Assembly: GCF_039503195.1 (NCBI RefSeq)
Contig: NZ_JBCJKP010000001.1
Coordinates: forward strand, 5,208,001-5,272,000
Source of the DNA: Streptomyces mirabilis
Lineage (GTDB): Bacteria > Actinomycetota > Actinomycetes > Streptomycetales > Streptomycetaceae
Direction of reading: 5' to 3'
Length of the DNA stretch: 64,000 nucleotides
Positions 16,603 through 25,142 of the stretch are shown here, in pieces. How positions within the stretch are numbered: the first letter of the stretch is position 1; each line of letters opens with the position of its first letter. The notes beneath the pieces were generated by a model that was given only the letters and a program-made list of their open reading frames with translations, was not told the origin of the DNA and made no database searches. Made by a program: the position numbers and the translations under genes.

Positions 16603-17088
16603 ATGCCCATGCAGCAGGGCACGCCGCGCCCACCCGCGACTCCGGCCCAGGCGCTGAACGCGATGGACCACCTCATCGCGACGGGCATGATCGGCCAGCA
16701 GGAGATGGCCCAGCGGCTGAACCTGAACGTCACCGACCTCACGTGCTTCGGCTTCGTCCTGGAGGCGGGCGACAGGCTGCTCACGGCCGGCGACCTCGCT
16801 GAGCGGGCCCATGTCACGACGGGCGCCGTCACGGGGATCCTCAACCGCCTCGAACGCGCCGACTACGTCACCCGCCGTCCCGACCCCGACGACCGCCGCC
16901 GCGTCCGCGTGGCCGCGAACCCGGATGCGGTCGCCCGCGTCAAGGCCCTCTACGAGCCGCACTACGCCCGCGTCACCGAACTCTTCTCCGACTACTCGCC
17001 CGCCGAAATCGCCATCCTGTACGACTTGTTCACCCGTACGGGAAGGCTGATGGGCGAATACCTGGAGGAGCTGCGGAAGGGCGACTGA
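16603..17088 (+). CDS. MarR-family transcriptional regulator
   Basis: 161 residues from the ATG at 16603, with AAGGGA upstream. The helix-turn-helix (TAGDLAERAHVTTGAVTGIL) and wing (DYVTRRPDPDDRRRVRVAAN) match MarR proteins. It is divergent from the small membrane protein at 16129-16497 and may control it. No adjacent plus-strand target is present; the next plus-strand gene is 0.9 kb away. The ligand is unknown. Confidence 0.92.
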   Translation: MPMQQGTPRPPATPAQALNAMDHLIATGMIGQQEMAQRLNLNVTDLTCFGFVLEAGDRLLTAGDLAERAHVTTGAVTGILNRLERADYVTRRPDPDDRRRVRVAANPDAVARVKALYEPHYARVTELFSDYSPAEIAILYDLFTRTGRLMGEYLEELRKGD

Positions 17089-17100
17089 GCCGGCGCGCCT

Positions 17101-17729
17101 TCACCTGACATGGAGAGGGCCCGAAGCCGCAAGAATGGGATGCGACTTCGGGCCCTTCTCCTTCGTCCGGCGTCGTTCGCCCGACGCCCTTCGGCGTTCC
17201 TCGGCCATGCGCCCCAGGGCCACCGCCATCGCGTCCTGGCTCCAGGCGATCACCTCCTGGCCGCGAGCGATCACCTCCTGACTCCGAAAGATCATTTCCT
17301 GGCTGCGCGCCATCGCGTCCTGGTTCCGGGTCGTGGCGCTCCGGTCACCGTTCGACTCCCGCAACAGCTGATTCCTCTCGGCCGGCAACTGCTCCCGTCG
17401 AGCCGCCAGCCGATTACCCTCAGCCATCAGGGCATTGCGCTCGGCAGCAATTCGTTCCGCTCCGCCACCCGCGCCGCGAACTCCTCGTCCGCCCGAATGT
17501 TCCGCTCCTCGAGCCGCACGATGGCATCGGCGACCTGCTGAAGCACGACGTAGGTGACGCCACCCCCGGGGGCGGGCTGTACGGGGGCCGGCTCGAGTTC
17601 GTAGCAGCCGTCGCGCTGGATGGTCACGACGACCTCGGCCACCCAGGCCTTGAAGGGCTCGCAAGACGCTTCGCGCAAGATCCTCGAGGCTCTGTTGGCA
17701 ATCTTCCGCAACATGTGGGAAGCATGCAA
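17101..17729 (-). pseudogene. Coiled-coil protein gene broken by one base near 17447
   Basis: The 5' part (from the ATG at 17729) encodes a Glu/Arg-rich helix ending ...FAARVAERNE, then hits a stop at 17427. The helix resumes in another frame as AAERNALMAEGNRLAARREQL. Adding one base near 17447 joins the halves into a continuous heptad-like helix. The downstream half also carries repeats of the form RxQExIxRxQE (about 10 residues each). No family is recognised. The break is not in a homopolymer, so it may be a true mutation or a programmed frameshift. The C-terminal codons overlap the MarR terminator. Confidence 0.6.
17112..17161 (+). terminator. Terminator after MarR gene
   Basis: Arms with GGGCCCGAAG and CTTCGGGCCC form a long hairpin with a single bulge, just past the MarR stop. 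It also lies inside the last codons of the minus-strand coiled-coil gene, so it could act in both directions. Confidence 0.7.
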
Positions 17730-18021
17730 CTCCCTTAGAAATCAATGATGTTCACTCGGCAGGCGACAGCAGGATCGATTCCCCGCAAGCACCCCCCACA
17801 GGAAGCCCGCCGCGGCGACAGCGTGCAGGCCGGGGATTGTGCTCAGCCCAACGACATCGGTCAAGTCCCGACTTCTCGCGTCACGTGATTCAGGGGCATG
17901 ACCCGATTCAAAGGAACGGGCCTAATGGACACATGCGATGCGCGGCCGGAAACCCGTAATTCGCAGACCATTCGTCAACCTACTTTCCACCCTCCCCCCA
18001 CTTCCACGGGATGTGAATTTC

Positions 18022-18684
18022 ATGAATCGACGTTCCCATTTCCAGCGCCTTCTGCTGCTCGCCGCCTCGACCACCGTGATCGCCGGAGGCGCGGTGTTGC
18101 CCAGCAGCGCGATGGCCGCCACGGCGGCGCCGCACACGGCCACCGTCACCACGGTCGCCCCCGATCACGACGCTCACCGTCAGCACGGCGGCCCCGCCTC
18201 CGCCGAGCAATGGGTGGAGACCACCGACGCTGTGAGCGGCATCAAGTTCCGGCTCCCCGGAAAGCCCGATGTCATGCAGTTCACCCAGGCCGTGGACGGA
18301 ATGAACGGTCGCCTTTACAAGGTGCGGACCGACAACGGGGTCATCGTCTTCGCGGTCTTCGACCTGCCCCGCGCCCAGGGGGAACTCGACGACGCTCTTC
18401 GGGGCTTGGTGGACGGCTACAACGCGGGCGCCCAGTCCCCCGAGCACAAGCTCTCCAGCACCGGCGTCCACAAGATCACGGTCCACGGCCAGCCGAGCCT
18501 CGACGCGCGTCTCTCCGCCCCTGACGGCGCTGCGGGTTCCGCCCGCCTCATCGCCGGCGACGCCCATTTCATCGAGATCATCTCTCTCAGCCCGAAGGGG
18601 AAGGAGAAGCCCATGCATGAGACGTACCAGCAACTCCTCGCGAGCGTCCACAACCCGCACACCCACGCCACCCGTGCCGACTGA
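18022..18684 (+). CDS. Secreted protein of unknown function
   Basis: 220 residues from the ATG at 18022. The longer frame from 17938 lacks a signal-like start. A clear Sec signal peptide (NRRSHFQRLLLLAASTTVIAGG, cleavage near SSAMA-ATA) precedes a mature domain. A pattern FRLPGKPDVMQFTQAVDGMNGRLY and a late DAHFIEIISL strand suggest a compact alpha/beta fold resembling small secreted actinobacterial proteins. No enzyme motif is evident. The upstream spacer (17730-18021) holds no other gene. Confidence 0.75.
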   Translation: MNRRSHFQRLLLLAASTTVIAGGAVLPSSAMAATAAPHTATVTTVAPDHDAHRQHGGPASAEQWVETTDAVSGIKFRLPGKPDVMQFTQAVDGMNGRLYKVRTDNGVIVFAVFDLPRAQGELDDALRGLVDGYNAGAQSPEHKLSSTGVHKITVHGQPSLDARLSAPDGAAGSARLIAGDAHFIEIISLSPKGKEKPMHETYQQLLASVHNPHTHATRAD

Positions 18685-18850
18685 TCCCTCCGGGGCCTCT
18701 GAACCGCCTGCGCGCCGTCCGCACACCTGGCCCCATTACCGCGGACCCATTCCGACATCCATGGAATCGAGATCCACATGGAATGGAGACGGAATTCGAC
18801 GCCCGCGTCCATGAAATTACGGCCGTCAGCTTCCCGGTTCTGAGCCCGCA

Positions 18851-18881
18851 GCCGCCGGGCATGTACGTCACGCCCGGCGGC
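18851..18881 (-). terminator. Hairpin downstream of the 18887 open frame
   Basis: GCCGCCGGGC and GCCCGGCGGC arms (18851-18860, 18872-18881) enclose an 11-base loop. It lies 6 bases past the stop of a minus-strand open frame. Confidence 0.6.
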
Positions 18882-18886
18882 TGCCT

Positions 18887-19193
18887 TCAAGTGGTTTGCG
18901 CACGGGGGTTGCATCGGGTGGCGCCTGCACCAGTGGAGGGGCGGACGCAGAAGTCGATGCCGGGCCCACCGTTTCGCGCCGGGTCCGCAGTCAAGGGCGT
19001 CGTTGCCGTTCTGGCCGAGGAGGGGGTGAACTGCCGTGAGGCCGCAGGCACGTTCGGGCCGGGATCGGTGGCCGTGACGGTGAACGTGCATCCGGGCCGC
19101 TCGTGCACGCCGTACGTGCTCCTGCCAGCGGCCCGGAACCGCTCCTTCGAGGCGCTGTGCAGCTGGCGTCCCGGGTAGCTGTCGATCGACTCC
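18887..19193 (-). pseudogene. Possible 3' gene remnant, unrecognised
   Basis: A minus-strand frame open from about 19193 to 18887 ends just before a good terminator hairpin. It has no convincing start; the only in-frame candidate is a GTG near 19108. It encodes a Cys-containing, Thr/Pro-rich stretch without recognisable domains. The presence of a terminator suggests the tail of a truncated gene. The rest of 18690-19198 holds nothing else that can be supported. Confidence 0.25.
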
Positions 19194-19198
19194 CAGGA

Positions 19199-19597
19199 CT
19201 ATCCGATGAGGGTCTCCTTCGGACGGACTACGCAGAACTCGTGCCCCTCCGGATCGGACAGCACGGTCCACGACTCGCCGCCGCTCTGCCCGACGTCCGC
19301 TCGGCGAGCGCCGAGGGCAAGGATTCGCTCGATCTCGGCTTCCCGGTCCTCCGCCGTAGAGGTCAGATCGAGGTGCAGGCGGTTCTTGACGACCTTGCGG
19401 TCGGTCACCGGCATGAAGCAGATTCCCACCGGGGCCGTCTCGTCCGGCCCGATCACGACCTCCCGCTCCCGCTCGGACAGGATCCGCCAGCGCAGCACCT
19501 CGGCCCAGAACCGGGCCAGGGCGGGCAGGTCGTGGGCGTCGATGACGATGTGATGCAGCGAGACAGGCATGCCGAACAGTGTTCCCGTTGAGCTCAT
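19199..19597 (-). CDS. VOC-family (glyoxalase-like) protein
   Basis: 132 residues from 19597, or 123 from the ATG at 19570, which starts in the usual place (MPVSLHHIVIDAHDLPALAR). The fold is a single vicinal-oxygen-chelate unit pair with HHIVIDAHD, LHLDLT and VLSDPEGHEFCVV motifs. The metal-binding pattern His...His...Glu is plausible. Members range from dioxygenases to drug-binding resistance proteins, and the substrate cannot be predicted. A second, distinct VOC gene lies at 35110. Confidence 0.85.
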   Translation of the reverse strand: MSSTGTLFGMPVSLHHIVIDAHDLPALARFWAEVLRWRILSEREREVVIGPDETAPVGICFMPVTDRKVVKNRLHLDLTSTAEDREAEIERILALGARRADVGQSGGESWTVLSDPEGHEFCVVRPKETLIG

Positions 19598-19647
19598 GGA
19601 CAGAACAGAAGCGGTTGCCGGGGAACACTGGCGTCAAGGCAAAAGCC

Positions 19648-19679
19648 AGAGACCCCGTGGATCACTCCACGGGGTCTCT
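19648..19679 (-). terminator. Terminator of tRNA-Arg
   Basis: Perfect 14-bp stem (19648-19661 and 19666-19679) with a TCAC loop, 9 bp downstream of the tRNA 3' end. Confidence 0.85.
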
Positions 19680-19688
19680 GGTCTGGTG

Positions 19689-19761
19689 TGCACTCGGCAG
19701 GATTCGAACCTGCAACCTTCTGATCCGTAGTCAGATGCTCTATCCGTTAAGCTACGAGTGC
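19689..19761 (-). tRNA. tRNA-Arg(ACG)
   Basis: 73 nt cloverleaf with a 7-bp acceptor stem (GCACTCG/CGAGTGC). The anticodon loop CTACGGA gives anticodon ACG, and the T-loop is GGTTCGAATCC. The CCA end is not encoded. It has its own terminator. Confidence 0.97.
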
Positions 19762-19912
19762 TTGTTTTTTTGTTTCCTGCTTCGTCCCGCTTCCCGGGCT
19801 TTCGGCCCGCTCGCGGCGACAGGAAGAACATTACATGACTGCCGCCGCCATGTGAAATCCGTTTGCCGCACCCCTTGCGAGCTGGGCAAACGCGCTCCAG
19901 AGGGGCTCAACG

Positions 19913-19946
19913 CCGAAGCCCCGGTCCAGCTGGACCGGGGCTTCGG
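19913..19946 (-). terminator. Terminator of tRNA-Ser(GCT)
   Basis: A 34-bp perfect palindrome, 9 bp beyond the 3' end of tRNA-Ser. Confidence 0.85.
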
Positions 19947-19955
19947 ATCTTGGCG

Positions 19956-20046
19956 CGGAGGCGGAGGGATTTGAACCCTCGATGGGCTTTAAGGCCCAAA
20001 CCGCATTAGCAGTGCGGCGCCATAGACCGGACTAGGCGACGCCTCC
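19956..20046 (-). tRNA. tRNA-Ser(GCT)
   Basis: 91 nt class II tRNA. The acceptor stem is GGAGGCG/CGCCTCC with discriminator G. The anticodon loop CTGCTAA gives GCT, followed by a long variable arm with a TGGGCC..GGCCCA-type stem. Confidence 0.96.
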
Positions 20047-20256
20047 CGCACAACCGCCCACGCGAGCGCGAGTGGTGCGTGCAGATGATGACACAGCCGG
20101 GTGGGGTGTCACCAATCGGCTCCCACGGTACTAGGCAGTCGGGTCACAGAGCAAAGTCCCGAGGAGCCGGAGAGTCGGAGAGCCGAACCTCTGAGACGCG
20201 CGGGGGCAGGTGTCGGTCGCGCGCAACCGCTCGGGGCCCCTCGCGTTAGTCAGGTC

Positions 20257-20754
20257 ATGTTGCGTCGTCTCGTCCTCACCGCCGCCGCGTCCGTCGCGGC
20301 ACTGTCCGTCGTACCCGCCCTGCCCGCCGTCGCCCAGGCCGGAGCCGCCCGCGCGGAACCGGCCTCCCTGAGCCTGATGCCTCCGCCGGCCCGCGGCGAG
20401 GATTCCGGGGACCGGCTGACCGTGACCGTCCAGCACGCGGAAGGCGGCGACGGGACGTACGAGCTGCGGTGTCATCCCGATGGCGGCAGTCACCCCGACG
20501 TGGGCAAGGCGTGCGCGACGCTGGACCAGCGGACCACGTGGGGCAAGGACCCCTTCGCCCCCGTGGCGCCCGGCACGATGTGCACGATGATGTACGGCGG
20601 TCCGGCCACCGCCCATGTGACCGGGACCTGGGCCGGGCGGCCCGTCGACGCGCGGTTCGACCGGGCGGACGGCTGCCAGGTCGCACGCTGGGACGCCCTC
20701 GTCCCCCTGCTCCCCGGCTCCGCCCACCGTCGCGGCACCGCTCGGTCATGGTGA
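20257..20754 (+). CDS. Subtilisin-inhibitor-like (SSI) secreted protease inhibitor
   Basis: 165 residues from the ATG at 20257. The signal peptide is about 1-27. The mature part matches the SSI fold: LTVTVQHAEGG, four cysteines (72, 86, 109, 140) placed as in SSI for two disulfides, and the reactive loop CTMMYGG with P1 Met111. It should inhibit subtilisin-like serine proteases outside the cell. The usual P1' Val and following Asp-Pro are replaced (Met-Tyr-Gly-Gly), so specificity may differ. The C-terminus is a few residues longer than in typical SSI. Single gene, no operon. Confidence 0.9.
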   Translation: MLRRLVLTAAASVAALSVVPALPAVAQAGAARAEPASLSLMPPPARGEDSGDRLTVTVQHAEGGDGTYELRCHPDGGSHPDVGKACATLDQRTTWGKDPFAPVAPGTMCTMMYGGPATAHVTGTWAGRPVDARFDRADGCQVARWDALVPLLPGSAHRRGTARSW

Positions 20755-20956
20755 CGCCACGGTTCGGCGAGGTAGGGAGGGAAGGGATGAAATGCGCGGT
20801 CACAGGTTCTTCCGTTCTTCTGCGTGCGACCTCCCTCTCATCCGGCGCCGCGAGCGCAACCTCTGCCCGTAGACTCGCTCGCGTGACACGCTGCGGGCAG
20901 GTTGGCAAGATGGCCCTCGCGGTCGGCAAGGTGCGGTAACAGGGAGGAAGCGTCTC

Positions 20957-23900
20957 GTGAGCAGCAGGCCATCCCGAGGCGCTGCTCGCCTCGCAGCCAT
21001 ACTGGACGCGCTGCCCGATGCGTTGGTGCTGGTCAACGCCAATGGCACGGTCGTCAACGCCAACACCATCGCCCTGGAGGCCTTCGAGGCCCCGGGTACG
21101 GCTCTGGTGGGCCGGGGGCTGCTCGATCTGCTGCCGCAGTTCGACTCGAGGCTGATCCCCGGGTCCATGCGGCGGCCCGAGACGATCGACCAGCGCGGGC
21201 GGACCAAGCCGACCAGGATGATCGCGCGGCGGACCGACGGCAGCGAGTTCCCGGTCGAGGTCACCAGCGCGAACCTGGAGAACGGCCAGCAGGCCTACGA
21301 CAGTTACGGTCCCACCCCTGACGAGCTGCTCATGCTCGTCGTACGCGATCTGTCGGGCACCGTCGACACCGAGGCCGAACTCGCGCGTTCGCAACGACAG
21401 ACCGAGATGATCCTGCGCGCGGCGGCCGAGGGTGTCGTGGGCACGGACACGGAGGGGCGGGTCGTCCTCGTCAATCCGGCGGCCGCCCAGATACTGGGAT
21501 ATCGGGCCAGTGATCTCGGCGGGCAGGACCTGCACGCCCTCATCCTTCACTCGCGCGCGGACGGCGAGCCCTTCGCGTACGAGGAGTCCCCGCTCGCCGA
21601 CACCCTGCGCTCCGGGCGCAAGCACCGGGTGCGCGGGCAGGTGCTGTGGTCCAAGTCCGGGGACAAGGTGCCGGTCGACCTGACGACCGCTCCGGTGCGT
21701 GACGGGGACCAGCTCGTCGGCGCCGTGATGACCTTCACCGACCGACGGCCGTACGACAGCCTCGTCGAGGAGAGGGACGCCGAGGCCACCCAGCACGCGG
21801 AGGAGATCGAGCGGATCGGCGAGGAGCACGCGGCGGAGCTGGCGGAGCTGCGCGAGCGGCACGCCGCCGAGCTCGCCGAGGTGAGCGAGCGCCACGAGGA
21901 GGAACTCGCCGCGGGCGACGAGCGGTACGCGGCGCTCGGCGAGCGCGAGAAGGACCGCTACGAGGCACTGACCGCCCGGCACGATCAGCTCCTCTCGGTG
22001 CTCGGCCAGTCCCTGCGCGGGCCCCTCGACCAGCTGCGCGGTGAGCTCTCCAAGCTCGCCGCCGACGACGCCGGCCAGCTGTGGCCCGAGGCCAACCAGG
22101 TGCTTCACCACCTCGCGGCGGGCTACTCGCGGATCACGACCCTCGTCGACAACGTGCTCGGCTATCAGCGGCTGGACGCGGGGGCCGAGCAGATCGTCCG
22201 TACGAACGTGATGCTGGACGCGGTCGTCGCGGCCGGTGTCGACGGGGCCGTCGAACTGATCGGGCCCGGGCGTGTGCAGTTCGCCGTGCACGCGCCGCCC
22301 ATCGAGGCCGAGGTCGACCCGCAGCGGCTCGCGCAGGCGCTGGCGCACCTCATCGCGGACGTGGCCGGAGTCGACGCGACCGGCAACGCGCCGGTGTCCG
22401 CGGGCGGCTACATGGACAACACCGTCGTCGTGGCGGCGGCGCAGCGCGGCGAGGTCGTACGGATCGAGGTGCGCGGGCCCTACAGCGGGGGAGACCCGGT
22501 GCACGAGCCGATCGTGCGCGGGATCGTGCGCGCGCACGGCGGCGTGCTGCAGACGCACGAGGTACCGGGAATGAGCGGCAGCGCGTTCGTCCTGGAGGTG
22601 CCGATCGGCGACGGGGCCGGAGCGATGGCCCTCGAGGTCCCGGCGTCGACCGGTGCCGAGATCGCCCTCCCCGAGCAGGCCTCGCACCAGAACGGCGGCA
22701 ACCAGGGCGGTGGCAGGCGGCGGGCCCGGCGGTCCTCCGTGGACGCCTTCCTGGAGAGCGAGGTCGCCCCCGCGGAGACGGTCACGACCGAGGGCGGTGC
22801 GGCCGCTCCCACCGGGCGGCGCAGGCGCCGGACGGCCGCGGAGCAGGAGGCCGCCGAGGTGTCCGTGCCCGCGCAGGCCCAGGGCCCCGGTGACGGCGAT
22901 GGCGTCGCCACCGGGCGCCGTCGTGGGCGGCCGAGCCCGGTCGAGGGCGCGGACGGCGACCCGGTCGAGGGTGTGTCGGAGGGCGCGGTCGTCATGGCGG
23001 CCGAGCACGGGGCGGGAACCGCGGCCGCGGGTACGGGACTGGGCGGGACGGTGCCTCCGCAGGGGGTTCCCGTGGCTTCTCCGCAAGGGGTACCCGTGCC
23101 GTCCGGGCGGCGGGCACGGCGTGACGGCGAACAGCACGCGCTGCCGCCCGCGTTGCCCTCGGCTCCCAGCGCCCCGAGCGCGCCCGGTACTCCGGGTGCC
23201 CCGGAGGCCGTCCCCGCCGAAGGTGTCGGCGCGCAGCCGACCGGGCGGCGTCGGCGGGCGCTGGCCGCGGCGGCCGAGCGGGCAGCCGTGCAGGAAGGGG
23301 GAGCCCGGACCGTGTTCGCGCTTCCGCCGGCGGAGGCGGACCGCTCACCCGAGTACGTCCAGGCCGAACAGGTCCAGCAGGCGCAAAGGGCCCAGCAGCA
23401 GCTCCTGGAGCAGGCGGGCGACGCCGTCGGTGCCGTCGCCGGTCGTGGCCAGGGGGACGAGGGCCGGCACGACGGGATGCCGCACGACCCGGCCGACGAT
23501 CACACTCCGCCCCAGCCGCACCCGGTTCCCGCGCCGTCGGGAGTGCGGGCCCGCCAGGCCCCGGCTCGGCCGGACACGGCGGCGGTTCCGGCCCAGGGCG
23601 CCCCGGTACCGGCCACCCCGGCACAGGCCGTCCCCGCGCAGGCCCCGGCCCCTTGGCCGGCCCCGAACGCCGACGACACCTCCGGCGCCGGCGCCCCCGT
23701 AGCTCCGGCAGCGCCCGTACCGCCCGGTGCCCCCGCCCCGGCGGCCGCCGCCCGCCGGGCCCAGCCGCAACCGCAGGCGCAGACTCCTGCCCCGGCACCC
23801 CCCTCCCGCCGGAGCAGCCCGCGCAGCCGGTGCCGCGGCCGGGTGCTCAGCCGCGGGTCGCCCAGCCGCTGCCCGCCGAGGCCGTCGCGCCGATCGACCC

Positions 23901-25041
23901 CAACTCGACGCAGGGGCGCGCGTTCAGCGTGCGGACGCTCGGGCAGGGCGTGCCGTTCAGCCGTCAGCCGGCGCCGAACCAGCCGGGGGCCGCACCGGCC
24001 CAGGCCCAGGCGCAGGCACAGCAGACCGCCACGCCTCCCCCGCACCAGACCAACGGCTCCGGCCGCCGCCGCAAGCTCGGCACTCCCCCCGAGCCCGCTT
24101 CCGAGCGCCCCGAAACGACGGCGCGTCCGCACCCGGAGGCCGGGCAGACCGCCACGGCTCCCGGGCCGAGGCTGCCCGGAGCGACCGAGGGCGCCGGTCG
24201 GTCGTACGCCATAGGAGCCCCGGACAAGAACGCCGACGAGGGTCCTGAGCCGCTGGACGGTCCCGGTGGCGCGGTCGAGGTCGCCGACCAGCCGCAGCCG
24301 CGGCCCGTGGACGACGAGCTGCCCCCGGAGCCGCTGGACAACCCGCGCCGCCTCCTCGTGTGGCCCGCGCCCGACGTGACGACCCAGCAGGCGCTGAGCG
24401 ACCGCGGCTACCGGCCCGTCATCGTGAACTCGCGCGAGGAGGTGGACGCACAGATCGCCGCGTTCCCGGCCGCGCTGTTCGTGGACCCGCTGACCGGTCC
24501 GATCACCCGCACCGCGCTGCAGTCGCTGCGCCAGGCCGCCGTCGCCGCCGAGGTCCCGGTACTGGTGACGGCGGGACTGGGGCAGGCGACGCGGGAGGCG
24601 GCGTACGGCGCCGATCCCGCCGTACTCCTGAAGGCGCTCGCGCCGCGGGACTCCGAGCAGCACCCGCCGCGTGTGTTGCTCATCGAGGAGCACGCGGAGA
24701 TCGCGCTGGCGTTGACCTCGACGCTGGAGCGGCGCGGAATGCAGGTCGCGCGGGCGTCCACGGACGCGGACGCCGTCACGCTGGCCTCTCAGATGCGGCC
24801 GAACCTGGTCGTGATGGATCTGATGCAGGTACGGCGTCGGCGCGCCGGGATCGTGGACTGGCTGCGGGCGAACGGGCAGTTGAACCGCACCCCGCTCGTC
24901 GTCTACACCGCGGCTGTCGACCAGGCCGAACTGCCGCGCCTCGCCGCGGGTGAGACGGTCCTGTTCCTCGCCGAGCGCTCGACGAGCGTCGAGGTGCAGG
25001 ACCGGATCGTGGATCTGCTGGCGCGCATCGGCACGAACTGA
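20957..25041 (+). CDS. Large PAS-PAS-coiled coil-ATPase-like protein with C-terminal receiver domain; frame broken at 23798-23803
   Basis: GTG start with GGGAGGAAG upstream; about 1360 residues once repaired. Order: PAS (about 10-85), second PAS (about 140-260), a long Glu/Ala/Arg coiled coil (about 265-340), a degenerate histidine-kinase-like dimer/ATPase region (about 340-560), a Pro/Ala/Gly-rich linker with repeated TGRRRR motifs (about 570-1130), and a receiver-like domain (about 1230-1355; LLIEEHAEI, LVVMDLMQ). The H-box histidine of a true kinase is not seen, so it may be a scaffold or pseudokinase. The frame shifts inside a run of six C; a seventh C joins both halves exactly. Either a sequencing error or slippage is possible. 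Confidence 0.85.
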
Positions 25042-25080
25042 CCCGCTGCGCCGCAGGCCTCGAACTGGGTTCACGCATAA

Positions 25081-25124
25081 GACGGTTGGGGTGCTGTTTC
25101 ACGTGAAACAGCACCCCAACCGTC
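25081..25124. terminator. 44-bp perfect palindrome terminator
   Basis: Perfect 22-bp inverted repeat between the convergent PAS-protein gene (stop 25041) and the acyl-CoA ligase (stop 25143). Its centre is the parS sequence. Confidence 0.8.
25096..25109. other. parS centromere-like site
   Basis: GTTTCACGTGAAAC matches exactly the ParB-binding parS site known from Streptomyces chromosomes. There, sites cluster around oriC and seed the segregation complex. Here it forms the centre of a terminator palindrome. Confidence 0.9.
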
Positions 25125-25142
25125 ATTCTGCCGCCGAGGACC

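Noticed and set aside
20276..23137. 953-codon minus-strand open frame opposite the PAS protein
   Set aside because: Mirror frame of a strongly coding plus strand; no start context or family signature.
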